In this document: positions 16,477 to 23,988 of the stretch, piece by piece
Layout of the letters: every line of letters starts with the position of its first letter
Position numbering within the stretch: the first letter of the stretch is position 1
Origin: Synergistaceae bacterium
GTDB lineage: Bacteria; Synergistota; Synergistia; Synergistales; Aminobacteriaceae
Direction: 5' to 3'
Assembly: GCA_022837505.1 (NCBI GenBank)
Contig: JALHFZ010000046.1
Coordinates: 1-24,311, forward strand
DNA: 24,311 bases
Made by a program: the position numbers and the translations under genes
The notes under the pieces: generated by a model
The model's database searches: none
What the model saw: the letters and a program-made list of their open reading frames with translations, nothing else
What the model was told of the DNA's origin: nothing

Positions 16477-17250
16477 CTAGAGCCTCCAGGTGAAACCGAT
16501 GAAGAATCCGTCGTTGTACGCGTCCATGATAAAGCCGTTTTTTTCGTAATCAACGGAGAGATAGCGGTACCCCAGCTGGAAGGAGGTGCGGTCGGAGAGC
16601 GCCCATGAAAGGTCCGCCAGGGCTCCCCAGCTGAAGTCCGATCCCACGCCGAACCCGCCGACGTCGGCCATGGTGGTCAAGCTGAGTCGGGGGGAAAGCT
16701 GGATAGCCCAACTGAAGCCCACAATGGGGTCCAGCCAGGATTCATTCTCATGAAATTCCCGGATCGGCCCCGATCCGGACCGGATGGCAAGGCCGTTTTT
16801 GAGATCCCAGTAGCGCGCCCCGGCAAAGAGATACAGCGAAGAGGATTCCCTCTTGAGGACGCGGAGCCCCCATCCCGCCTCAAGACGGGTCATGGTGACA
16901 TTTACGGTAGCTGAGATCCCCGATGAGAGAGGCTCCGTATCAGACTGGTCAAGATAGAGTCCATTGAAAAAGAAAAACTGCTTCCCCTTGTGTCCTTGGA
17001 AGGCAGCCATAGCACCAACATCCATATTATCGAGAATATCAGAAAAACTCATATCGATCCTTGCCTTGTGCCCTCTTACACCCACAGTCCCCACGAGGCC
17101 GGAGGCCCATACATAGGACGTGGCGGAAAAGGACCATTTTGAGGCGTTATCGCTGCCTTCGGCAGCAGGAGGGGGAACAAAAGCGCACCAGAGAAGAAGG
17201 AGAAGAAGGGGCGGAACGGAAAAGAGAAACCTTTTTTTAATGATAACCAT
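16477..17250 (-). CDS. Outer-membrane beta-barrel protein, function unknown
   Basis: A 257-residue protein with a cleavable signal (about 1-31). The mature part alternates hydrophobic and polar residues with many aromatics, as in an 8-12-stranded barrel, and ends in a strand closing with FIGFTWRL. Features include FSATSYVWASGLVGTVGV near the N-terminus and LGYRYLSVDYE near the C-terminus, typical of OmpA/OmpW-like small barrels. It is good evidence that the host has an outer membrane. The ATG follows AAAGGTGG almost directly, so the start may be weakly used. On the minus strand a TATACT box (17288-17283) lies inside a small dyad, atact-aaaa-agtat, about 35 bases upstream. Confidence 0.8.
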   Translation of the reverse strand: MVIIKKRFLFSVPPLLLLLLWCAFVPPPAAEGSDNASKWSFSATSYVWASGLVGTVGVRGHKARIDMSFSDILDNMDVGAMAAFQGHKGKQFFFFNGLYLDQSDTEPLSSGISATVNVTMTRLEAGWGLRVLKRESSSLYLFAGARYWDLKNGLAIRSGSGPIREFHENESWLDPIVGFSWAIQLSPRLSLTTMADVGGFGVGSDFSWGALADLSWALSDRTSFQLGYRYLSVDYEKNGFIMDAYNDGFFIGFTWRL

Positions 17251-17272
17251 CCACCTTTGAGAAATGACTTTC

Positions 17273-17289
17273 GATACTAAAAAGTATAC
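17273..17289 (-). promoter_or_regulatory. Possible -10 box within a small dyad upstream of the beta-barrel gene
   Basis: The minus strand reads TATACT at 17288-17283, a 5/6 match to a -10 box, about 33 bases before the ATG. It is embedded in the dyad atact-aaaa-agtat (17275-17288). No good -35 is present at the right distance, so this would need an activator or is not a promoter. Confidence 0.35.
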
Positions 17290-17337
17290 ACCACTCCCCC
17301 CCGGGCGGTCTACCCGAAGGTAAAATCAAAGAAAACC

Positions 17338-17395
17338 AAAGGGGTCAGACCTACACATTTGACAAAACTGTCAAATGTGTAGGTCTGACCCCTTT
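17338..17395. repeat. Perfect 27-bp inverted repeat with a 4-base loop
   Basis: Arms 17338-17364 and 17369-17395 are exact reverse complements, with loop aaac at 17365-17368. The arm contains ggggtcagacctacac followed by atttgaca. It lies 13 bases beyond the stop of the ProX-type gene. On the minus strand the hairpin is followed by a T-rich run (TTTGGTTTTCTTTGATTTT), so it could also end that transcript. From memory, very similar hairpins recur in several bacterial genomes near REP-associated IS200-like transposases; no such transposase is in this window. A half-copy is at 10857-10877. Confidence 0.9.
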
Positions 17396-17408
17396 AAAAG
17401 ATCCTGGC

Positions 17409-18416
17409 TTACAGAGCTTTTTCTATTTTTGCTATGATCTCCTGCCGATCAGGGCCGGTGATCCATCCCTTCCAGGTGTCCGGGTATTCTTTCAGGAACC
17501 ACACGGCCCCCTTGGCCATGTCGTTTCCGTTGTCCTCAAGCCAGGAGAGGGCTTTCTGGTTCTGTTCGAGGCTTGTGGAGTAGTTTTTCAGAAAAGCCGC
17601 AAGGGACGGGTTTGCGTCGAGGAACTTGCTGTTGGCCACCACGTAGGTGGTGGCGGTCAACCAGGTGCAGAGAAATTTCCCCTCGGGGGTCCAGAGTTTT
17701 TCGTCGAAGGGGGGTTCCTCGAGCCTCGTCATGTCGTACCGTCCCAGGAGCCACGTGGGTTCCCAGTAATAGAAGAGGATGGGCCTGCCCTGTTTGTAGG
17801 CGGTGACGATGGCCGTGTCGAGGGCCGTTCCCGAACCGGGGGAGAAGGCCTTGTAGAATTTGTCGAGGCCGTACCCCTCGAGTTTGGTGATGTTGATATC
17901 GTGGGCTACCCATCCGGTGGGGCCGTTGAGAAGGCGGCCGAACTTCTTGTTCTCCGCGTCTCTGAAGATCTCCCAATATCGGGGAAGGTCGAAAACGGAC
18001 TTCAGATCGGGAGCGGAAGGCTTGATCCCCCGTTCGGGGTCGCCCTTGATGACGTATGTTGGAACGTACCACCCCTGGCTGGCCCCTTCGAAGTTGATGC
18101 CGAGGTCCACCACGGTCTTTTTCTCCCTCGCCTTGTCCCACCAGTCGAGATTGAAGGTGGGCCACAGCTCCATGTTGATGTCGATATCCCCCCGCTCGAG
18201 CCCCATGAGGCCCGCTGTGAGGTCTACGAAGAGATAATCCACCTTCTCGCCGTAGCCATGGGTGAAGATGAAACCGGCTATCCGGTTGTGGAGCTGAATG
18301 CTTTCCCAGCTCAGGTCGGCGAAGACTATGGGGTCTTTCGCAGCCGCCGGACCGGAGATGAGCAGAAGAAATACAATCAGAAGAGCCGGAAATCGAACTA
18401 TTCTTTTTAGAAACAT
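17409..18416 (-). CDS. Glycine betaine/proline-type ABC transporter substrate-binding protein (OpuAC/ProX family)
   Basis: A 335-residue periplasmic binding protein for quaternary amines such as glycine betaine or choline. It has a signal peptide (about 1-26, ending PAAA) and no lipobox. Family landmarks are ELWPTFNLDWWDKA, YYWEPTWLLGRYDMTRLEEP and a Thr/Ala-Tyr-Val strand in the second lobe; the aromatic residues in these segments form the cation-binding box in known members. GGAGGG precedes the ATG by about ten bases. No ABC permease or ATPase gene lies next to it, so it must work with components encoded elsewhere. It is followed by the 27-bp inverted repeat. Confidence 0.93.
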   Translation of the reverse strand: MFLKRIVRFPALLIVFLLLISGPAAAKDPIVFADLSWESIQLHNRIAGFIFTHGYGEKVDYLFVDLTAGLMGLERGDIDINMELWPTFNLDWWDKAREKKTVVDLGINFEGASQGWYVPTYVIKGDPERGIKPSAPDLKSVFDLPRYWEIFRDAENKKFGRLLNGPTGWVAHDINITKLEGYGLDKFYKAFSPGSGTALDTAIVTAYKQGRPILFYYWEPTWLLGRYDMTRLEEPPFDEKLWTPEGKFLCTWLTATTYVVANSKFLDANPSLAAFLKNYSTSLEQNQKALSWLEDNGNDMAKGAVWFLKEYPDTWKGWITGPDRQEIIAKIEKAL

Positions 18417-18480
18417 CCTTGTTCTTCCCTCCTTCGATGGACAGTTTTCAGTTCATGGGTACGATGCTTTCTTTCATACC

Positions 18481-18501
18481 ATCTTAGCATAAGCGAAGCC
18501 T
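18481..18501 (-). promoter_or_regulatory. Possible extended -10 promoter of the ProX-type gene
   Basis: On the minus strand TGC-TAAGAT (TAAGAT at 18486-18481) has the TGn extension of an extended -10 element. The nearest -35-like hexamer, TGGACA, is only 14 bases upstream. Transcription would begin about 60 bases before the ATG at 18416. The rest of this 206-base gap holds two small dyads (atggcgccat at 18562-18571; cccgg/ccggg at 18583-18599) but no clear terminator for the SagB-type gene. Confidence 0.35.
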
Positions 18502-18622
18502 GTCCATAATGAATATGCTCATTTTATTTATTCAACTCCAAAAAGAGCACGGAGCCGACAAATGGCGCCATGCCGTCATCGACCCGGGGTCAGTCCGGGA
18601 GGGAAATCTCTCTCTTCACCAG

Positions 18623-19366
18623 TCACACCTTTCCCAGGGAGGCCATGTAGAGTACGAATTCGTCCTCACTGTCCACGCCGACAAGGGCATCGGCGTCCTC
18701 CTGGGAATAAGCGGCGATGGCGCAGGCTCCGGCGCCGATCACTTCGCAGGCGAGATAGAGGTTCTGGCAGACGTGTCCGGCATCGAGGGCGATGACCTTC
18801 ACCGATGCCTCGGAATAGCGCCACTCCGTCCGTTCCGGCAGGGCCGTCCAGAAAAAGGTGACGGCGCTCTTTCCGGCGAAGGGCTGGTTCAGGGCCGCCC
18901 GGGATGCCTTCTCCTCGAGGCCCGGGGGGCAGCCGAGGAAGAGCAGGGCATGCTCCACGGGGAGATAGCGGTAGATCCCCTTCTCGAACCCCTCAACCCG
19001 GAAGAGGGCGAGGTAGGTCTCGAAGGGGTGCCTGCACCCCGCCGACGGAACGGTCCTGAACATCCGCACCGGGTCTGCCTCCCCCCGCACACCCTGGGTG
19101 GCCCAGAGAAGAAAGGCGAGTTCCTCCTTCGAAAGGGCGGAGGGGAGATATTTTCTGACGGAATGCCGCCGGGCAATCCCCTCGGCCACGGAAAGATCTC
19201 CTATGGACTTCCATTCTTCCCTCCGGGGAAGGGGTACAACCTCCGCTCCCGGGGGAAGGGGTTTTTGAACAGGAGGGGGAGGATACCCAAGATTCTGTTT
19301 CGTTGCGCTGAAATCCACGGTCTGGCGGATGGTATCCTTCAGAAATTCACGGAGCTGTTTTTTCAC
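18623..19366 (-). CDS. SagB/ThcOx-type nitroreductase-family dehydrogenase
   Basis: A 247-residue FMN-dependent oxidoreductase. The flavin-binding start of the fold is IARRHSVRKY (about 65-74), followed by LLWATQGVRG, the segment RTVPSAGCRHPFETYL characteristic of the SagB type, and LDAGHVCQNLYLACEVIGAGACAI. SagB members oxidise azolines in modified-peptide pathways, but many stand-alone members exist whose substrates are unknown. No cyclodehydratase (YcaO) or precursor peptide is visible nearby. The start is GTG 19366, eight bases after AAGGAGG. It is divergent from the MscS gene, with 200 bases between the starts. Confidence 0.92.
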   Translation of the reverse strand: MKKQLREFLKDTIRQTVDFSATKQNLGYPPPPVQKPLPPGAEVVPLPRREEWKSIGDLSVAEGIARRHSVRKYLPSALSKEELAFLLWATQGVRGEADPVRMFRTVPSAGCRHPFETYLALFRVEGFEKGIYRYLPVEHALLFLGCPPGLEEKASRAALNQPFAGKSAVTFFWTALPERTEWRYSEASVKVIALDAGHVCQNLYLACEVIGAGACAIAAYSQEDADALVGVDSEDEFVLYMASLGKV

Positions 19367-19566
19367 GAAAAACGCCTCCTTCGTATGTTCTGGCGAGGGA
19401 AAAGCGGATAGCGACCCTCCCGCCCCCTCCGGGGGGAGCCGGTGAAAAAAATTCGCTGGCCGCAGGGTGATTTTTTCTCCGCTCTGCTTTATCTATGGTA
19501 TTCTTCTTTTCAGGGCGAATCAACCGCTTTTTTCCATGGGGAAGACTCTCAAACGGGGTGAATACA

Positions 19567-21426
19567 ATGGGAAGACCGTGCCGCCGGATATTCCGGATTT
19601 TCGCAGCCTGCTGCCTGCTTTTGTCCGTTCTCTCGCCCGCCTGGGCCTTTGAACCCCTTGAGCCCGCGAATACGTCAAGCCCCCGGGCGACCCTCTTCTC
19701 CTTTCTCTTCCATATGAACTCCGCCTACGACATCGTAAGGGGAACGGGGCTGCTTTCGGCCGATTCCTCCCCCTCCTCCCTTCCGGCGAAAATTCCGGAG
19801 GACCTTGCAAAGAGGGGGGAATTTCATATTGAACGGGCCATCCAATGCTTCGACCTCACGAAGATCCCCCTCATCTACCGCACTGAAAAGGGGTATGAAT
19901 CAGCCCTTCAGATGAAGGAAATTCTCGACCGGGCAGGTCTGCCCCCCGTGGAAGATATCCCCGGGGCAGAATTTGCCCCCCCAGACCGGGAAAATTCACC
20001 CCCCCGCTGGACTTTGCCGGGGGCGGAAATTCAGCTCTATCGGATACCTGAGGGAGAACGGCAGGGGCAGTGGCTTTTCACCCCCGAGACGGTGGACCGG
20101 CTCGAAAGGGACTACCATACCGTACGGAGCTTCCCCTATCTTCCCGGAAGCTCCGAGGGGTTTTATGAATATTACAGCCTCACCCCGGGACGGCTTTTTC
20201 CTCCCCTCTGGATGAAATACCTTCCTCTCTGGGCATCCGCTGAGTTCTTTGACCAGACCCTCTGGCAGTGGGCCGCTCTCTTTCTGAGCCTTGGGTTGTT
20301 TATCTCCGGTGCGATTCTTCTCTGGAATTTCTGCCGGAAAGTCCGGGAGAACCGCCCGGATGTCTTCCGTCAGTTTCTGGCTATCATCCCCCCTCTGGCA
20401 ATCTGCGCCCTGTCGGGAGGGATGATCTATCTTTTCGATGAAATCATCAACATAACGGGTTCTCCCGCCCTCTTTCTTCTCGGCGCGATGACCCTGGTGG
20501 AGTGGACAGCCGCCGCCTGGGCCATCCTCCGGGTCGGCGAATTCGCCGCCGAGGTGATCATTCTGGCGCCGAACATCATCCCCGAGGGGATCGACGCCAG
20601 CCTCATCCGCACGACAAGCAGACTGATCAGCCTCTTCGCCGCCACGTCCATCCTTCTCTACGGAGCCTCCCAGCTCGGCCTTTCCATCGTTCCGGTGCTC
20701 ACGGGACTCGGCGTCGTCGGACTGGCCATCTCCCTTGCGGCCAAGCCCACGGTGGAGAATATCATCGGGGGGCTCTCCCTCTTCGCCGACCGTACGGTCA
20801 GGGTGGGGGAGTTCTGCCGTTTCGGCAATACCGCCGGAACGGTCACTCACATAGGGCTGCGGTCGACCCGCATTGAGGCCATGGACCACACGATAATCTC
20901 CATTCCAAACGCCGAATTCTCCCAGATGCAGCTCGTCAACGTGACAAGGCGGCAAAAGTCCCTTCTGCAGAAGACCATCACCCTCCGGTACGAGACGACC
21001 CCCGACCAGCTCCGGTGGATCCTCGCCTCCATACGGGAGATGCTCCACGCCCATCCGAAGGTCAGTCCGTCCCCTCCCTCCTTCGCCCGCTTCGAGGAGC
21101 TCGGCGGATCCGCCCTGCAAATCCTCCTCTTCGCCTACATCTCCACGAAGAAGTGGGCGGATTTCCTCGCCGTGCAGGAGGACATTCTCTTCCGGGTGGC
21201 CGACATCGTTGAAAAGGGAGGCTCGGGCTTCGCCTTCCCCTCCACGACCGCCTACATCACAAAGGACAGGGGGATCGACGAGGAAAAAGGGGCGGAGGCC
21301 GAGCGGACCGTGGATCTGTGGAGGAAGGACGACTTCTTCCCCTTCCCCGAAACGCCCGGGGACAGAATCGCGGCCCTCAGGGGAACGGAGGAATACCCAT
21401 ACCGGAAGACCGAAAAAGAGGGCTGA
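19567..21426 (+). CDS. MscS-family mechanosensitive channel with a secreted N-terminal domain
   Basis: A 619-residue channel that opens under membrane tension and releases solutes during osmotic downshock. It has a signal peptide (ending SPAWA), a periplasmic N-terminal domain of about 190 residues, then four or five membrane helices. The pore helix and beta domain are typical: GLGVVGLAISLAAKPTVENI, then DRTVRVGEFCRFG and GTVTHIGLRSTRI, followed by the C-terminal alpha/beta vestibule. I use ATG 19567, preceded by GGGGTG, because the signal peptide follows directly; an ATG 72 bases upstream would add 24 residues with no role. It converges with TrmO, 21 bases apart. Confidence 0.94.
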   Translation: MGRPCRRIFRIFAACCLLLSVLSPAWAFEPLEPANTSSPRATLFSFLFHMNSAYDIVRGTGLLSADSSPSSLPAKIPEDLAKRGEFHIERAIQCFDLTKIPLIYRTEKGYESALQMKEILDRAGLPPVEDIPGAEFAPPDRENSPPRWTLPGAEIQLYRIPEGERQGQWLFTPETVDRLERDYHTVRSFPYLPGSSEGFYEYYSLTPGRLFPPLWMKYLPLWASAEFFDQTLWQWAALFLSLGLFISGAILLWNFCRKVRENRPDVFRQFLAIIPPLAICALSGGMIYLFDEIINITGSPALFLLGAMTLVEWTAAAWAILRVGEFAAEVIILAPNIIPEGIDASLIRTTSRLISLFAATSILLYGASQLGLSIVPVLTGLGVVGLAISLAAKPTVENIIGGLSLFADRTVRVGEFCRFGNTAGTVTHIGLRSTRIEAMDHTIISIPNAEFSQMQLVNVTRRQKSLLQKTITLRYETTPDQLRWILASIREMLHAHPKVSPSPPSFARFEELGGSALQILLFAYISTKKWADFLAVQEDILFRVADIVEKGGSGFAFPSTTAYITKDRGIDEEKGAEAERTVDLWRKDDFFPFPETPGDRIAALRGTEEYPYRKTEKEG

Positions 21427-21447
21427 TCTTCCCGCCGGGGGCAACCT

Positions 21448-21867
21448 TCACCCCTCCCTTGAAATCTCTAGCACCGGCTTGATATCCACCACCGGTGTTC
21501 CGTCGATTACATCGAGGGGGGCGACTCTCATCCCCCTCTCACTCATTTCGAGGATGGTCACCCGGTGAAGGCCGATGGGGTTCGGCCTCGAGGGAGAACG
21601 GGTCGCGAAGACCCCCCTGAGGGGGCGTCCGGCATCCCCCCGGGGGTGCACCTTCAGAATCTCCCGGTCGGCAAGATGAAGCCAGGTGAAAATCAGTATC
21701 TCCCTCCCCGCTTCAAGACCCTCCAGCCCGTCTCTCAAATGGGGCTCTATAATGATCATCCCCTCATGGCCGCCCTCGGAGGCCTGTTTCGGACACTCCT
21801 CCCGGCTCGTCAGGGGTGAGCGGATACTTCCGATCCTCTTCAGGACCATTTCATCCTTCTTCTCCAT
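21448..21867 (-). CDS. trmO: tRNA (adenine37-N6)-methyltransferase TrmO
   Basis: A 139-residue protein of the TrmO/TsaA (YaeB) family, which methylates the N6-threonylcarbamoyl adenosine at position 37 of tRNAs using S-adenosylmethionine. The hallmark motif ATRSPSRPNPIGLHRV (about 88-103) and the closing DVIDGTPVVDIKP are present. The length is that of the short bacterial form without the extra C-terminal domain. I chose ATG 21867, six bases after AAGGGAAGG; a GTG at 21885 is less likely. It is convergent with MscS and divergent from the amidohydrolase. Confidence 0.93.
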   Translation of the reverse strand: MEKKDEMVLKRIGSIRSPLTSREECPKQASEGGHEGMIIIEPHLRDGLEGLEAGREILIFTWLHLADREILKVHPRGDAGRPLRGVFATRSPSRPNPIGLHRVTILEMSERGMRVAPLDVIDGTPVVDIKPVLEISREG

Positions 21868-21977
21868 GGAAAACCTTCCCTTCACATTTTTTTCTCTTCA
21901 GTTCGTGGGCACATACTGGCTGTACGCACCAACATCAGTCTTGGTCAGTTCTTTCCATCTCTTTTTGTTGATCAAAA

Positions 21978-22007
21978 CTTTCCCGGAAAGACCCGATGGG
22001 GTACAAT
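21978..22007 (+). promoter_or_regulatory. Possible promoter and dyad upstream of the amidohydrolase
   Basis: TACAAT at 22002-22007 is a 5/6 -10 box 42 bases before the ATG. Where the -35 would sit, there is instead a perfect dyad, ctttcc-c-ggaaag (21978-21990); another, ttgatcaa, is at 21968-21975. A poor -35 covered by a dyad suggests activator or repressor control, but this is inferred only from sequence symmetry. The rest of the 182-base divergent gap toward trmO shows nothing else clear. Confidence 0.4.
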
Positions 22008-22049
22008 CCTGGGAGCATCAAATTTCTTCAATTCCAGGGAGGTCCATCC

Positions 22050-23228
22050 ATGAAGGCAATCCTCGCCGGCACCGTCGAAACGGGGCTGGGCACCACCCTC
22101 TCCAATGTAACCATTTTTTTTGAAAAGGGAAAGATCACCGATATCGTCGAGGGGCACGCTCCGGGCGATGCGGAGGAGGTCATCGACGCTTCAAAACTGG
22201 TTGTCACGCCGGGGTTCATCGACGCCCATACCCATATCGGCACCTACTGCGAGGGGTTCCCCGAGGATATGGGCGACGCCAACGACATGGTCAACCCTAT
22301 TGCCTCCCAGCTTCGCATCCTGGACGCGGTCTACCAGGACGACACCGCCTTCGGCGACGCCCTCGCGGGAGGGGTCACCTGCGTTCAGACCCTGCCGGGG
22401 AGCGGCAACGTCATCGGCGGGCAGGGGATCATCATCAAGACGTCCACAAGCAGCGGGGACCGGAAAAAGACGGTGGACGAGATGCTCATCAAGGCCCCCT
22501 CGTCCATGAAGGCCGCCCTCGGGGAGAACCCCGTGAGGGTCTACCGGGAGAAGCAGAAGCTGCCCAACACCCGGATGGGAAGCGCGGCCCTTCTGCGCCA
22601 GGCTTTCGTGGATGCGGAAAATTACCGGAACAAGATGATCGTGGGGAAGGGGAAGAATGAACCGGTGGAGCGCAACCTCGCTCACGAGGCGCTGCTCCCC
22701 GTCCTCGACGGCAAGCTCCCCCTCTGCGTCCATGCCCACCGGTGCGACGACATCGCCACGGCCATCCGCATAGCAGACGAATTCGATGTTTCCCTGACCG
22801 TCGAGCACTGCACCGAGGGGCACCTCATAGCACCCTTTCTCGCCGAGAACAAGGTGAAGGCGGCGGTGGGACCGACCCTTACGGGAAAACCGAAGATCGA
22901 GCTCAGGAACAAGAGCTGGGAGACCCCCGCGGTGCTGTGGAAGGCGGGAGTTCATTTCTGCATCATCACCGACCACCCCGTAATCCCCATCGAACACCTC
23001 TCCGTCTGCCTCGCCCTCGCGGTCCGGGGCGGGCTTCCCCGGGAGGAGGCACTGAAGGCAGTGACCGTCTATGCAGCCGAGCACCTCGGCATCGCAGGTC
23101 GGGTGGGGTCCATCGAAAAAGGGAAGGACGCCGATATCGTCCTGTGGGACGGCGATCCCCTGGACGCCCGGAGCCGGGCAGTGAGGACGATCATCGACGG
23201 AGAGACGGTCTATTCGAGGGGTTCTTGA
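22050..23228 (+). CDS. Amidohydrolase (imidazolonepropionase-like)
   Basis: A 392-residue metal-dependent amidohydrolase, probably cytoplasmic. It has the composite N- and C-terminal beta-sandwich and barrel: metal motif DAHTHIG (H60, H62), GGQGIIIK near 123-130, VHAHR (H228, H230), EHCTEGH (H253) and ITDHPVIP with catalytic D308. The C-terminus has the usual GSIEKGKDADIVLWDGDPL ending. Substrates of this group are cyclic amides or dipeptide-like compounds and cannot be assigned here. GGGAGG lies seven bases before the ATG. Its last 38 bases overlap, on the opposite strand, the end of the ComB-type gene. Confidence 0.92.
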   Translation: MKAILAGTVETGLGTTLSNVTIFFEKGKITDIVEGHAPGDAEEVIDASKLVVTPGFIDAHTHIGTYCEGFPEDMGDANDMVNPIASQLRILDAVYQDDTAFGDALAGGVTCVQTLPGSGNVIGGQGIIIKTSTSSGDRKKTVDEMLIKAPSSMKAALGENPVRVYREKQKLPNTRMGSAALLRQAFVDAENYRNKMIVGKGKNEPVERNLAHEALLPVLDGKLPLCVHAHRCDDIATAIRIADEFDVSLTVEHCTEGHLIAPFLAENKVKAAVGPTLTGKPKIELRNKSWETPAVLWKAGVHFCIITDHPVIPIEHLSVCLALAVRGGLPREEALKAVTVYAAEHLGIAGRVGSIEKGKDADIVLWDGDPLDARSRAVRTIIDGETVYSRGS

Positions 23229-23988
23229 TGTAACGGGAAGCGGCGGGTCCTCTCTCGGTGAAAAGGGCGGGGTTTGTTCCGGCTGTTCCGAGGCGGGAGA
23301 CCACGCTGCTCCTGTCAATCTCGCCGGCAAAGCGGACATCCTCTTCGAACCCAAGGGAGAGGAGAATCTTGCCGTGGTCGGAATTCCGAAGCAGAGCGGG
23401 CAGGTCCTCTCCCCCGTTTTGCCACAGGGCACGAGCCATGCGGGCTCCGTCGTCCAGTTCGGCCTCTCCCCTCTTCAGAAGAAGCTCTACGAGAAGGCCG
23501 GCACAGGCAGTATCGTCGAGGGCGGCCCGGCCCATCCGCCCCGCGCAGTAGATTCCGATCCGTTCTCCCGAGGCCAGGGAGGCCTCAAGCACCGCCGAGG
23601 CGTTCCGGGCGCAGACGGGGCGGACGGGGCATCCCGCAGCCGCAGCCTTCAGCAGGGCCCGGGTGCCGTTCGTCGTGGCCATGACCCCTTCCGGGCGGTC
23701 AGCAAGATCCATGGCGAGCAGTTCGAGGGGGGAATTTCCGAGGTCGAAGCCGGGGGGGCGCAGTCCGTTTCGCTCTCCCATGAGTAGGGGAGACTCTCCC
23801 TCCGAGGCGAGGGCATCCCGGAGCGCCATCCCCTCCTCCACGGATGGCGCCGGATAGAGCCTGGCACCTCCCCTTTCGAAGAAGACTGACATGGTGGTGG
23901 TGGCCCGGAGGATGTCGATGACCATCCAGCAGTCCGTCTCCGGAAGGGTTTCTTCCGGAGACAGCACCACGGAGACTTTCAGGGTCAC
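23191..23988 (-). CDS. comB: 2-phosphosulfolactate phosphatase family protein (ComB-like)
   Basis: A 265-residue phosphatase of the ComB family. In methanogens ComB makes sulfolactate on the way to coenzyme M; in bacteria the family is common and its substrate is often unknown. Landmarks are VIDILRATTTM (D25), GERNGLRPPGFDLGNSP and ATTNGTRAL. The GTG at 23988 follows AAGGAG by five bases and overlaps the stop of the upstream amidotransferase (GTGA), so it is translationally coupled. A longer frame starting at 24081 would run through that gene and is rejected. The C-terminal 20 residues are basic, extend past the usual end and overlap the amidohydrolase gene. A perfect hairpin lies in codons 9-18. 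Confidence 0.85.
   Translation of the reverse strand: MTLKVSVVLSPEETLPETDCWMVIDILRATTTMSVFFERGGARLYPAPSVEEGMALRDALASEGESPLLMGERNGLRPPGFDLGNSPLELLAMDLADRPEGVMATTNGTRALLKAAAAGCPVRPVCARNASAVLEASLASGERIGIYCAGRMGRAALDDTACAGLLVELLLKRGEAELDDGARMARALWQNGGEDLPALLRNSDHGKILLSLGFEEDVRFAGEIDRSSVVSRLGTAGTNPALFTERGPAASRYIKNPSNRPSLRR
23936..23962. repeat. Perfect 11-bp inverted repeat inside the start of the ComB-like gene
   Basis: Arms gtctccggaag (23936-23946) and cttccggagac (23952-23962) are exact reverse complements with a 5-base loop. It lies 26-52 bases inside the ComB-like gene, where the tandem-like protein sequence SPEETLPET is encoded. On the mRNA the hairpin would form just downstream of the coupled start codon. 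Chance from the repeated Pro-Glu codons is possible. Confidence 0.7.

Noticed and set aside
19996..21444. 482-codon minus-strand open frame opposite MscS
   Set aside because: Antisense shadow of a well-recognised channel gene; no ribosome site and no domain.
18623..23228. A modified-peptide or defence cluster around the SagB-type, MscS, TrmO and amidohydrolase genes
   Set aside because: The genes alternate in strand, have separate control regions and known unrelated roles; no YcaO, precursor peptide, nuclease or toxin pair was seen.
22191..23432. 413-codon minus-strand open frame opposite the amidohydrolase
   Set aside because: Antisense shadow; the amidohydrolase has all metal-binding residues.
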